A DNA stretch of 13,711 nucleotides, from the NCBI RefSeq assembly GCF_009496285.1, contig NZ_WIJK01000034.1, forward strand, positions 1 through 13,711, given 5' to 3'. This document shows, piece after piece, positions 1 to 7,153 of the stretch. Positions within the stretch are counted from its first letter, which is position 1. Each line of letters starts with the position of its first letter. The notes beneath the pieces are model-generated. The model had not been told where the DNA came from. It did no database searches and was given only the letters and a program-made list of their open reading frames with translations. A program made the position numbers and the translations under genes. The DNA comes from Streptococcus mitis (GTDB lineage: Bacteria > Bacillota > Bacilli > Lactobacillales > Streptococcaceae).

Positions 1-209
1 TTCTCTTTAAGTGCATTCATAACATAGCTTCAGCTAGCCACACCAATCCTTGTCATATCGCAGACTTCTATGAGAAACGGAAAAGACAATCGCAAGTGAC
101 TTCAACCAAACCACACACGATTGCCTCTATACATCGTCTCATTAGAACAATGTATTACCTTATAACGCATAACAAACTTTACGATTATACTTCTACCCAA
201 AATCGGTAA
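1..209 (+). CDS. IS110-family transposase, C-terminal end (5' end lies outside the window)
   Basis: An open frame enters from the left edge (codons in phase from base 3) and stops at TAA 207-209, giving 68 residues. It contains LFKCIHNIASASHTNPC, then DFYEKRKRQ, then IHRLIRTMYYLITHNKLYDY. This order (LR/K..I..A...NP...FY..K, then a run ending in RLIRTMYYL) is the layout of the C-terminal Transposase_20 domain of IS110/IS116/IS902 transposases, which act as DEDD/serine recombinases on circular element intermediates. There is no start codon because the gene begins upstream. The frame is intact up to its stop, so this end shows no sign of decay, but whether the whole gene is functional cannot be judged. 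The family call rests on pattern recognition over a short segment; the alternative is another transposase type with a similar helical tail. Confidence 0.7.
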   Translation, partial: LFKCIHNIASASHTNPCHIADFYEKRKRQSQVTSTKPHTIASIHRLIRTMYYLITHNKLYDYTSTQNR

Positions 210-571
210 AATTGTTTATGCCATATTATTGTAACGCCTTATCAAAAAAAATCACCAGATAAGGTGTTGGTTTAGTGTACACTTTTTTCACTAAACTTTA
301 GTTCAGAAAAAGACAATTTCCTTAGTTTGACTATGGAAATCAAACTATTTTTCATCAAATACCTTGATATACTTGACAAATAATTATTGAAAGGACTTAG
401 CCCTGTGCAATACAGAACTAAATCCTTTCAATAATTATTTGTCCAACTTTTGGGGGTCAATACAGTATCAGGTATTGAACAACCTTGATACTATGCGTTT
501 TATTGTGGGAAGATTTACTTGATTTTCTGCTGAAATTTAGTTTTTGCCCAGCCTCTTACTATTTTCTACAG
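210..571. other. Gene-free segment between the IS110 gene and the ABC-F gene, rich in inverted repeats
   Basis: I see no credible gene here on either strand. The segment holds a chain of inverted repeats: 233-243 with 258-268 (10 of 11 positions, one G-U), 270-277 with 289-296 (8 bp), 324-330 with 340-346 (7 bp), a very long one at 375-443 (listed separately) and 464-473 with 482-492 (one bulge). It also contains CAATACAG twice, at 408-415 and 458-465. The left part is probably the right-hand non-coding end of the IS110 element. Where the element stops cannot be fixed from one copy, because IS110 elements often lack clear terminal inverted repeats. Confidence 0.6.
375..443. repeat. Long inverted repeat, 21-bp perfect arms
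   Basis: Bases 375-395 are the exact reverse complement of 423-443. After one mismatch the pairing resumes for four more base pairs (397-400 with 418-421), leaving a 17-base loop at 401-417. Outside the arms, TTG at 373-375 and CAA at 443-445 extend the symmetry with one bulged base. There is no T tract on either side, so it does not look like an intrinsic terminator. It could be a miniature element, part of the IS110 end, or a palindrome that served as the IS110 target. Confidence 0.75.
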
Positions 572-2101
572 TTATAAATCTTGTAAATCAACTATTTCCA
601 AACCATTCTCTGTCAAACGGTAGATACTCCTACAGACTTCTTTTAAGAAACGTCGATCATGTGAAACAGTAACCAGACCACCAGGATAATTGGCAAAGAG
701 TTTTCTGATTTCGGGTTGAGAAGTTGGAGAAAAGTTTCGTGTGGGTTCATCCAGAAGGAGAAAGTTTGGTTTCCGCAGAACTAAATTCAAAAGAAGGAGT
801 TTGCCTTGTTGACCGCCGGATAAGGAGCGGATTTGGTGGTGCATTTCTGGATAACTGAAATTGAGACTGGCTAGGAAGGATTGGATTTTCTGTACTTCCT
901 CTTTGTGTCCAGTTCGGCTGAGAAATTCTACTGGAGATAGATCCAATTGCAATGTTTCTTGGTAATTTTGTGGCATAAATCCAAGTGAAATCTCACTTTT
1001 GGCGCTTAGTAGTTGATGTAACTTGCCTAACAGAGTCGATTTGCCAACACCATTTGGTCCGATGATACCGATTTTATCTTGACCCCAAACAGTTAGTTGT
1101 AACTCCTGAGCCAAAACACGCTCACCAATGGACAAACTTTCCTTTTCCAGTCGAAGTAAGACTTTAGAAGCTGCTAATGGCTCTATATCTGAAAAGAAGA
1201 GTTGGATTTCTTCTTCTTCAAGTGGTTTCTGGGTCATGGACTGAGCTGCTTTTTCGTAGCGTTTTTCTTGAGAAAGAACATTTTTCATCTTTTTGGCTAA
1301 TAGGCGCCCAGCAACATCATTTTTAGTATTTCGCAAGGCAGTTTCGACATTTTGCTTGACTCTGCGGTGTTTTTCCATTGTTTTGTTATAGGCCCTCTGG
1401 TCGTTAGCAGCTTGCTGGCTTTGTCTGGCAAAAATAGCCTTTCTCTGTTCACTATAGCGATCATAGTCTAAATGTTCAACTAGAGTTTCAGCCTCCTTTC
1501 GATGCTTGACCAGTCGCAAGTGGATAATGGTGTCTGCCGTTTGAGAGAGGAAGTCTTCATCATGAGAAATGAAAATAACGGTTTGTTTCATCTTCTGAAT
1601 CTTACTTTTTAGCCAATCAACTGTCTCAATGTCCAGGTCATTTGAAGGTTCATCTAAAAATAGAATCTCAAAGGGTTTGGCTAATTCATGGATAAGCTGA
1701 ATTTTCAAAGCTTCACCTCCCGAGAGGCTACCAATCTCTTGGTCACTAGCAAAACGACTGCTATCAAAGTGCAATTCCTCAGCTAAACGGTAGAGAATGC
1801 TGAAGTCCAAATCAGCAGACTCTAAAAAGAAGTAGTCCTGTAGAGATTTTTTCTTCAATTCTTCAGGGAGATGTTGGGGAATGTAGGCCAAGGACTGAAG
1901 GTCAGACTGGATTTCTCCACTGATTGAGAAATCAGCTAATCTTTCGCCCATTAAAGTTTTAAGTAAGGTTGATTTTCCATTTCCTTCTTCGCCGATAATA
2001 GCGACCTTTTCTCCGTCTTGGATAGTAATATTTAAATCGGAAATAAGGTCTCGTAAATCTTTGTTTTGAGTGATGGTTAGCTGGTTGATTTTTATCATCA
2101 T
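572..2101 (-). CDS. ABC-F subfamily ATPase (ribosome-associated, possible ribosome-protection protein)
   Basis: This is a 509-residue soluble protein with two ABC ATPase domains and no membrane segments, the hallmark of ABC-F proteins, which bind the ribosomal E site; some dislodge antibiotics. Domain 1 has Walker A GEEGNGKST (37-45), signature LSGGE (126-130), Walker B ILFLDEP (146-152) and switch H180. A charged helical linker spans about 195-310. Domain 2 has Walker A GPNGVGKST (348-356), LSGGQ (427-431), Walker B LLLDEP (448-453) and H481. After the second Walker B the usual TNHLD is replaced by TRNFSPTS. There are two adjacent start codons, at 2101 and 2098; the GGG of the GAAAGGGA site is 4 bases from the first and 7 from the second, so the second may be preferred. 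It has its own promoter and an attenuator leader, which favours drug- or stall-induced expression. The subfamily and any resistance spectrum cannot be read from sequence alone. Confidence 0.9.
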   Translation of the reverse strand: MMIKINQLTITQNKDLRDLISDLNITIQDGEKVAIIGEEGNGKSTLLKTLMGERLADFSISGEIQSDLQSLAYIPQHLPEELKKKSLQDYFFLESADLDFSILYRLAEELHFDSSRFASDQEIGSLSGGEALKIQLIHELAKPFEILFLDEPSNDLDIETVDWLKSKIQKMKQTVIFISHDEDFLSQTADTIIHLRLVKHRKEAETLVEHLDYDRYSEQRKAIFARQSQQAANDQRAYNKTMEKHRRVKQNVETALRNTKNDVAGRLLAKKMKNVLSQEKRYEKAAQSMTQKPLEEEEIQLFFSDIEPLAASKVLLRLEKESLSIGERVLAQELQLTVWGQDKIGIIGPNGVGKSTLLGKLHQLLSAKSEISLGFMPQNYQETLQLDLSPVEFLSRTGHKEEVQKIQSFLASLNFSYPEMHHQIRSLSGGQQGKLLLLNLVLRKPNFLLLDEPTRNFSPTSQPEIRKLFANYPGGLVTVSHDRRFLKEVCRSIYRLTENGLEIVDLQDL

Positions 2102-2137
2102 GTTTCCCTTTCTAAATTTGGATAATACATAACAAAA

Positions 2138-2159
2138 GCTCTACTTTACCTAGTAGAGC
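2138..2159 (-). terminator. Attenuator terminator in the ABC-F leader
   Basis: Read on the minus strand this is GCTCTACT, loop AGGTAA, AGTAGAGC, followed by TTTTGTT. The 8-bp perfect stem plus T-rich tail sits 36 bases upstream of the ABC-F start and downstream of its promoter, so transcripts must pass it to reach the gene. The 5' arm and loop (2157 down to 2144) can instead pair with 2258-2245 upstream. Confidence 0.75.
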
Positions 2160-2275
2160 CAATCGTCTATGTCAAAAAATCCTCTTTTAAAAGGGCTGAA
2201 AAAGCAGCAGAAAAAAGAGCACACAAAAAGAGACAGAAACAAGATCTACTAAATAAAGGTTCTTTATTTGATAGA
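2144..2275 (-). promoter_or_regulatory. Antiterminator and anti-antiterminator helices of the ABC-F leader
   Basis: Two mutually exclusive pairings are visible on the minus strand. Hairpin A pairs 2275-2262 with 2258-2245 around a 3-base loop (14 positions, one G-U and one mismatch); its 5' arm begins one base after the leader stop codon. Its 3' arm, CTTTATTTAGTAGA (2258-2245), can alternatively pair over 14 continuous positions (two G-U) with TCTACTAGGTAAAG (2157-2144), which covers nearly the whole 5' arm and loop of the terminator. A ribosome held on the leader frame would cover the 5' arm of hairpin A, release the 3' arm and block termination. The pairing is seen in the sequence; the mechanism is inferred from known ABC-F and erm/cat leaders. 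Confidence 0.7.
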
Positions 2276-2276
2276 C

Positions 2277-2288
2277 TTAGTTGTTCAT
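2277..2288 (-). CDS. Minimal leader reading frame MNN in front of the ABC-F gene
   Basis: ATG AAC AAC TAA is preceded by GGAGG (2303-2299) with a 10-base spacer, slightly long but acceptable. It starts about 25 bases after the likely transcription start and ends one base before hairpin A. Placement, not coding content, is the argument: a strong ribosome binding site for a three-codon frame directly before switchable RNA structures fits a ribosome-sensing leader peptide. The annotation would fail if the region were not transcribed or not bound by ribosomes. Confidence 0.5.
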   Translation of the reverse strand: MNN

Positions 2289-2319
2289 GTCTCCCTTACC
2301 TCCGAAAATTACTATGTTT

Positions 2320-2348
2320 ATTTTATACCTTTTGGAACACTTTGTCAA
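2320..2348 (-). promoter_or_regulatory. Promoter of the ABC-F leader and gene
   Basis: On the minus strand TTGACA (2348-2343) is a perfect -35 box, separated by 17 bases from TAAAAT (2325-2320). An overlapping TATAAA begins at 2327. Transcription would begin near 2313, giving a leader of roughly 210 bases before the ABC-F start. Confidence 0.75.
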
Positions 2349-2372
2349 AAGAAATGAGAAATTCAAATCTTT

Positions 2373-2702
2373 CTAGAAACCAAAAACAGGTCCATAGAGA
2401 GTCAAAACGTGTTTGACGTGATCGTAGTGGAATTTGTCATAGTTTCGCCAAGCTGTGCGAGCTTGATCATTCAGTTTAAGGGTGCCAAGTCCAATCAAGA
2501 GACTGGTATGTTGGTAAAATTTCTCCAGATCAACTAAGATAGAGTTATCGAGTTTCTCTGTCTTTTTAAGTTGTTTGAGTAACTCGTCAATATTTTGCTG
2601 CAAGCGTATATCATCAGGCAATCCTTGTTTGCAAGTTTGGTAAGCTTTGTTTAACTCGGAAATGAGTTGATAAGCTTCTAAGATTAGTTCTTTATCTTCC
2701 AT
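2373..2702 (-). CDS. Small helical protein of unknown function (109 residues)
   Basis: I do not recognise this family with confidence. The protein is short, charged and predicted to be mostly alpha-helical (ELILEAYQLISELNKAYQ, then a lysine/leucine-rich stretch around 40-60), with no signal peptide, no obvious membrane segment and a single cysteine. The C-terminal part is aromatic and basic (TAWRNYDKFHYDHVKH) and ends in LYGPVFGF. Size and helical make-up resemble bacteriocin-immunity-type helical bundles, but no diagnostic motif supports that. The start is well supported by AAAGGAGG eight bases upstream. It has its own extended -10 promoter and is divergent from the yceD-nth pair. No terminator separates it from the ABC-F promoter, so read-through into that gene is possible. 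Confidence 0.75.
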   Translation of the reverse strand: MEDKELILEAYQLISELNKAYQTCKQGLPDDIRLQQNIDELLKQLKKTEKLDNSILVDLEKFYQHTSLLIGLGTLKLNDQARTAWRNYDKFHYDHVKHVLTLYGPVFGF

Positions 2703-2738
2703 ATGAGCGTCCTCCTTTGCTCATGTATTGATGTCTAT

Positions 2739-2766
2739 AGTATAGCACAAAAAATAAATTTGTCAT
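2739..2766 (-). promoter_or_regulatory. Promoter of the 109-residue protein gene
   Basis: On the minus strand ATGACA (2766-2761) is followed after 16 bases by TATACT (2744-2739), preceded by TG to form an extended -10 box. It lies about 37 bases upstream of the start codon. Confidence 0.6.
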
Positions 2767-2832
2767 AATAAATATATCAAAAACTAATAATATTTAAAAC
2801 AAGGTCTGCAGCGATTAAATTAAGTGATTTCA

Positions 2833-2841
2833 TGGTATAAT
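2833..2841 (+). promoter_or_regulatory. Extended -10 promoter of the yceD-nth pair
   Basis: TGGTATAAT is a perfect extended -10 box, about 29 bases before the yceD start. No good -35 box lies 16-18 bases upstream, which is common for extended -10 promoters. Confidence 0.65.
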
Positions 2842-2869
2842 CAAAGGAGTAAATCTTTATGGAGGAAGT

Positions 2870-3412
2870 ATGAAATTAAATATTCAAGAAATTCGTAAGC
2901 AGCCTGAAGGCTTGCACTTTGAGCAAACTTTAGACTTAGCAGCTGACTTGCGTGCCCGTAATCAAGAAATTTTAGATGTAAAAGATATTGTCGCTATTGG
3001 AAAAGTTCAGTACGAAGACCTTATGTTTTTCCTAGAATATCAATTGTCTTATACAATCGTCTTAGCCTCTAGCCGTAGCATGGAACCGGTAGAATTGAAT
3101 GAATCATATCCAGTGACGGAAGTCTTTATGGAAGGTGCTACCAATCAACTGGATCAAGAAGTTCTAGATGATGACTTGGTTTTACCGATTGAAAATGGGG
3201 AAATCGACCTGGCTGAAAGTGTCTCAGATAATATCTTGCTCAATATTCCTATCAAAGTCTTAACAACTGAAGAAGAAGCTGGTCAGGGATTTGTTTCTGG
3301 AAATGACTGGCAAATCATGTCTGAGGAAGAGTATCAAGCCCAACAAGCAGTCAAGAAAGAAGAAAATAGTCCTTTTGCAGGTTTGCAAGGACTGTTTGAT
3401 GGAGACGAATAG
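2870..3412 (+). CDS. YceD/DUF177 family protein, cysteine-free
   Basis: This 180-residue acidic protein matches the YceD (DUF177) family by its N-terminal strand pattern (LNIQEIRKQPEGLHFEQTLD), its central SSRSMEPVE segment and its acidic tail ending in GLFDGDE. YceD proteins are linked to large-subunit rRNA accumulation and are often encoded next to rpmF. Many members carry a CxRC-type motif at the position of A66-S67-S68-R69-S70; here both cysteines are serine, and the protein contains no cysteine at all, so metal binding at that site is unlikely. GGAGG ends four bases before ATG, a short spacing. The gene is not followed by rpmF but by nth, whose ATG directly follows its TAG, suggesting translational coupling. 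Confidence 0.75.
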   Translation: MKLNIQEIRKQPEGLHFEQTLDLAADLRARNQEILDVKDIVAIGKVQYEDLMFFLEYQLSYTIVLASSRSMEPVELNESYPVTEVFMEGATNQLDQEVLDDDLVLPIENGEIDLAESVSDNILLNIPIKVLTTEEEAGQGFVSGNDWQIMSEEEYQAQQAVKKEENSPFAGLQGLFDGDE

Positions 3413-4042
3413 ATGGTTTTATCCAAGAAGCGTGCCCGTCATGTCATTGAGGAAATCATTGCTCTTTTTCCAGATGCGAAACCAAGTCTAGATTTTCGCA
3501 ATCATTTTGAACTCCTGGTTGCTGTTATGCTGTCTGCTCAGACGACAGATGCGGCAGTCAACAAGGCTACACCTGGCCTTTTTGCAGCTTTTCCAACCCC
3601 ACAAACCATGGCAGATGCAAGTGAGAGTGAGATTGCCTCGTATATTTCTCGCCTAGGCCTTTATCGCAATAAGGCTAAATTCCTCAAAAAATGTTCCCAA
3701 CAACTCCTGAATGATTTTGACGGTCAAGTCCCTCAGACTAGAGAAGAATTAGAGAGTTTGGCAGGAGTTGGTCGTAAAACAGCCAACGTAGTTTTGAGCG
3801 TGGGATTCGGTATTCCGGCCTTTGCAGTTGATACTCACGTAGAGCGAATCTGTAAACACCACGATATTGTAAAAAAATCAGCTACACCCCTTGAGGTCGA
3901 AAAACGTGTCATGGATGTTTTGCCACCAGAAGAATGGCTTGCAGCCCATCAGGCTATGATTTACTTTGGTCGTGCTATCTGTCATCCGAAAAATCCAGAA
4001 TGCGATCACTATCCACAGTTGTACGATTTTAGTTCGTTATAA
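3413..4042 (+). CDS. nth: Endonuclease III, lacking an intact [4Fe-4S] cysteine set
   Basis: This 209-residue DNA glycosylase/AP lyase of base excision repair removes oxidised pyrimidines. The helix-hairpin-helix is LAGVGRKTANVV with the catalytic lysine K122, and the catalytic aspartate is D140 in FAVDTHVERICKHH. The length is normal (E. coli Nth has 211 residues). The cluster-binding pattern C-x6-C-x2-C-x5-C near the C terminus is only half present: C190 and C197 remain, Y200 stands at the third position and F206 at the fourth, so a [4Fe-4S] cluster is not expected. The active-site motifs are intact, so the enzyme is probably functional without it. The ATG abuts the stop codon of the yceD gene, with GGAG eight bases upstream. 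No clear terminator follows before the pyr promoter. Confidence 0.92.
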   Translation: MVLSKKRARHVIEEIIALFPDAKPSLDFRNHFELLVAVMLSAQTTDAAVNKATPGLFAAFPTPQTMADASESEIASYISRLGLYRNKAKFLKKCSQQLLNDFDGQVPQTREELESLAGVGRKTANVVLSVGFGIPAFAVDTHVERICKHHDIVKKSATPLEVEKRVMDVLPPEEWLAAHQAMIYFGRAICHPKNPECDHYPQLYDFSSL

Positions 4043-4064
4043 AATTGATTTCTTGTGTTTTTTC

Positions 4065-4093
4065 TTGCATCGATTCCTGGTTTGTGTTATAGT
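4065..4093 (+). promoter_or_regulatory. Promoter of the pyrR-pyrB-carA operon
   Basis: TTGCAT (4065-4070) and TATAGT (4088-4093) are spaced by 17 bases, and TG at 4085-4086 makes an extended -10. The start of transcription would be near 4100, just ahead of the PyrR-binding hairpin. Confidence 0.7.
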
Positions 4094-4095
4094 AG

Positions 4096-4770
<675 letters not shown>

Positions 4771-4789
4771 ATAGCCAAAGGAGTTAGCC

Positions 4790-5713
4790 ATGTCAGAAAA
4801 TCAACAAGCCATTCAACATGTAGTCTCAATGGAAGACCTTACTGTAGAACAAGTCATGAAATTGATTAAACGAGGGATCGAATTTAAAAATGGAGCAAAG
4901 GCTTCTTATGAAGACCAACACATCGTCTCTAATCTCTTCTTTGAGAGTTCGACTCGTACCCACAAATCTTTTGAAGTAGCAGAGATTAAACTGGGCCTTC
5001 ACCTACTGGACTTCGATGTAAAAACAAGTTCAGTCAACAAGGGTGAAACACTCTACGATACAATTTTGACCTTGTCAGCCTTGGGAGTAGATGCCTGTGT
5101 CATCCGACACCCAGAGGTAGATTACTACAGAGAGTTGATCGATAGTCCGACGATTACGACTTCGATTATCAATGGTGGCGACGGTTCTGGGCAACATCCT
5201 AGCCAGAGCTTGCTTGATTTAATGACGATTTATGAAGAATTTGGACACTTCGAAGGACTCAAGGTAGCCATTGCTGGTGACCTTGACCATTCGCGTGTGG
5301 CTAAATCCAATATGCAAATCTTAAAACGCTTAGGAGCAGAACTCTACTTTGCTGGACCTGAGGAATGGAGAAGTCAAGAGTTTGCAGACTATGGACAGTT
5401 TGTAAGCATTGATGAAATCATTGACCAAGTTGATGTGATGATGTTTCTCCGTGTTCAGCATGAGCGTCATGAAAGTGGAACAGTCTTTTCAAAAGAGGGC
5501 TATCATGCTCAGCATGGTTTGACTCAAGAACGTTACGATCGCTTGAAAGATAAAGCTATTCTGATGCATCCTGCTCCTGTAAATCGCGATGTTGAAATTG
5601 CTGATCACTTGGTCGAAGCACCAAAATCACGTATTGTTCAACAAATGACCAATGGTGTCTTTGTCAGAATGGCAATTTTAGAATCTGTATTGACTTACAG
5701 AAACGCAAAATAA
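4790..5713 (+). CDS. pyrB: Aspartate carbamoyltransferase catalytic chain
   Basis: This 307-residue enzyme joins carbamoyl phosphate and aspartate into carbamoyl aspartate, the committed step of UMP synthesis. Visible motifs are [10 protein letters not shown] (53-62, carbamoyl phosphate site), the mobile-loop lysine K84 in SVNKGE, HPSQ (136-139), HSRV (167-170), RVQ (221-223) and [11 protein letters not shown] (260-270). The length fits the family. The GGAG of AAAGGAG lies seven bases before ATG. No pyrI regulatory chain gene is present, as expected for Firmicutes, so control is by PyrR attenuation upstream. It is 19 bases after pyrR and 49 before carA. Confidence 0.97.
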   Translation: MSENQQAIQHVVSMEDLTVEQVMKLIKRGIEFKNGAKASYEDQHIVSNLFFESSTRTHKSFEVAEIKLGLHLLDFDVKTSSVNKGETLYDTILTLSALGVDACVIRHPEVDYYRELIDSPTITTSIINGGDGSGQHPSQSLLDLMTIYEEFGHFEGLKVAIAGDLDHSRVAKSNMQILKRLGAELYFAGPEEWRSQEFADYGQFVSIDEIIDQVDVMMFLRVQHERHESGTVFSKEGYHAQHGLTQERYDRLKDKAILMHPAPVNRDVEIADHLVEAPKSRIVQQMTNGVFVRMAILESVLTYRNAK

Positions 5714-5762
5714 GACACAAAACGTTAAAAGATGCCTGAGAGCATCCACGAGAGGTGAATTT

Positions 5763-6842
5763 ATGACTAAACGACTTCTAGTTTTAGAAGATGGAACAAT
5801 TTTTGAAGGAAAAGCCTTTGGGGCTGATATTGATGTAACTGGTGAAATCGTCTTTAATACTGGGATGACTGGTTATCAAGAATCTATTACGGATCAGTCT
5901 TACAATGGACAAATCCTAACCTTTACCTATCCCTTGGTTGGGAATTATGGGATTAACCGTGATGACTACGAGTCTATCAGTCCAACCTGTAAAGGTGTAG
6001 TGGTATTTGAAGAAGCTCGTAGAGCCAGTAACTGGCGTAACCAGATGACGCTGGATGAATTTTTGAAATCTAAGAAAATCCCTGGTATTTCAGGTATTGA
6101 TACACGTGCTTTGACAAAAATCATTCGCAAACATGGGACTATGAGAGCGACTCTGACACATGTGGGAGATAGTATTGATCACATCACAGATCAGCTTCAA
6201 GCAACTGTTTTACCAATTGATAATATCAAACAGGTTTCTACAAAAACTGCATATCCAGCTCCAGGAGTAGGTTTAAGTGTGGTACTTGTAGACTTTGGTC
6301 TCAAGCATTCAATCTTAAGAGAGTTGTCTAAGAGAGATTGTAATGTAACGGTCGTTCCTTATACTACAACAGCAGAGGAAATCCTTCACTTAAATCCAGA
6401 CGGAGTTATGTTGTCAAATGGACCGGGAAATCCAGAAGATGTACCAGAAGCACTCGATATGATTCGTGGTATTCTTGGCAAGATTCCAATCTTTGGTATT
6501 TGTATGGGGCATCAACTCTTTGCCATGGCAAATGGTGCTAAGACCTACAAGATGAAATTTGGTCACCGTGGTTTTAACCACGCAGTGCGTGAAATTGCAA
6601 CAGGGCGCGTGGACTTTACTAGTCAAAACCATGGATACGCAGTGAGTCGTGAAGATTTTCCAGACCATTTGATGATTACTCATGAAGAAATCAATGACAA
6701 GTCAGTTGAAGGTGTACGTCACAGATACCAACCAGGTTTCTCCGTGCAATTCCACCCAGATGCTGCACCAGGTCCGCACGATGCAAGTTATCTATTTGAC
6801 GAGTTCATCGAGATGATGGAAGCTTTCAAACAAGCAAACTAA
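5763..6842 (+). CDS. carA: Carbamoyl phosphate synthetase small (glutaminase) subunit
   Basis: This 359-residue subunit hydrolyses glutamine and passes ammonia to CarB. The N-terminal half is the small-subunit domain ([27 protein letters not shown]). The C-terminal half is a class I amidotransferase with the nucleophile C247 in [10 protein letters not shown] and the catalytic histidine H331 in [11 protein letters not shown]. The third triad position is aspartate (D333) where E. coli CarA has glutamate in HPE; this is conservative and probably active, but worth noting. GAGG precedes the ATG by eight bases. It is the third gene of the pyrR operon, and no strong terminator is evident after it. 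Its partner subunit starts 448 bases downstream rather than immediately. Confidence 0.96.
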   Translation: MTKRLLVLEDGTIFEGKAFGADIDVTGEIVFNTGMTGYQESITDQSYNGQILTFTYPLVGNYGINRDDYESISPTCKGVVVFEEARRASNWRNQMTLDEFLKSKKIPGISGIDTRALTKIIRKHGTMRATLTHVGDSIDHITDQLQATVLPIDNIKQVSTKTAYPAPGVGLSVVLVDFGLKHSILRELSKRDCNVTVVPYTTTAEEILHLNPDGVMLSNGPGNPEDVPEALDMIRGILGKIPIFGICMGHQLFAMANGAKTYKMKFGHRGFNHAVREIATGRVDFTSQNHGYAVSREDFPDHLMITHEEINDKSVEGVRHRYQPGFSVQFHPDAAPGPHDASYLFDEFIEMMEAFKQAN

Positions 6843-6921
6843 AGACGAGTGTGAAATCGTCGGAGAATTTATGTAACTGAACACGGACGGAAAGCTCGGA
6901 ATTTAGAGAACCCAACTCGGA

Positions 6922-6950
6922 TTGTCAATCCTTCCTTGGTTTCCTAAAAT
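6922..6950 (+). promoter_or_regulatory. Candidate separate promoter for carB
   Basis: TTGTCA (6922-6927) and TAAAAT (6945-6950) are spaced by exactly 17 bases. A transcript would begin near 6957, immediately before the first PyrR-like hairpin and its upstream pairing partner (6958-6970). In Lactococcus lactis carB is transcribed alone, which makes this plausible. Confidence 0.5.
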
Positions 6951-6957
6951 TCAATCG

Positions 6958-7017
6958 CTTTCTATTCGTCCTTTGTATCTTATTTAATGTCGCCCTGTGA
7001 GGCGACGAATAGAAAGG
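6958..7017 (+). promoter_or_regulatory. PyrR-like binding hairpin 1 before carB
   Basis: GTCGCC (6989-6994) pairs with GGCGAC (7001-7006) around the hexaloop CTGTGA, matching CNGNGA. CCTTT (6970-6974) can close a lower stem with AAAGG (7013-7017). Alternatively CTTTCTATTCGTC (6958-6970) pairs perfectly over 13 bp with GACGAATAGAAAG (7004-7016), which would break the hexaloop stem, so a switch is possible. Confidence 0.55.
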
Positions 7018-7101
7018 CAGGTCGTTTCTTTTAGTCGCTATTAGGCGAACTAAAAACTCCCTGCACTAGATTTTTTATCGAAAATTATCGTTTCTCTAAA
7101 A

Positions 7102-7153
7102 AATCGTCGGAGAATTTATTTAATGTCGCCCTGAGAGGCGACGAATAGAAAGG
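7102..7153 (+). promoter_or_regulatory. PyrR-like binding hairpin 2 before carB
   Basis: GTCGCC (7125-7130) pairs with GGCGAC (7137-7142) around CTGAGA, again CNGNGA. TCGTCG upstream (7104-7109) can pair with CGACGA (7139-7144) as an alternative. The following AGGAG (7151-7155) is complementary to CTCCT (7246-7250) next to a weak terminator-like hairpin, echoing the pyr leader arrangement but with a poor T tract. Confidence 0.5.

Noticed and set aside
375..492. The long palindrome or the 464-492 hairpin as terminator of the ABC-F gene
   Set aside because: Neither has a T tract in the minus-strand direction, and the long palindrome is about 130 bases past the stop codon. No clear terminator was found for this gene.
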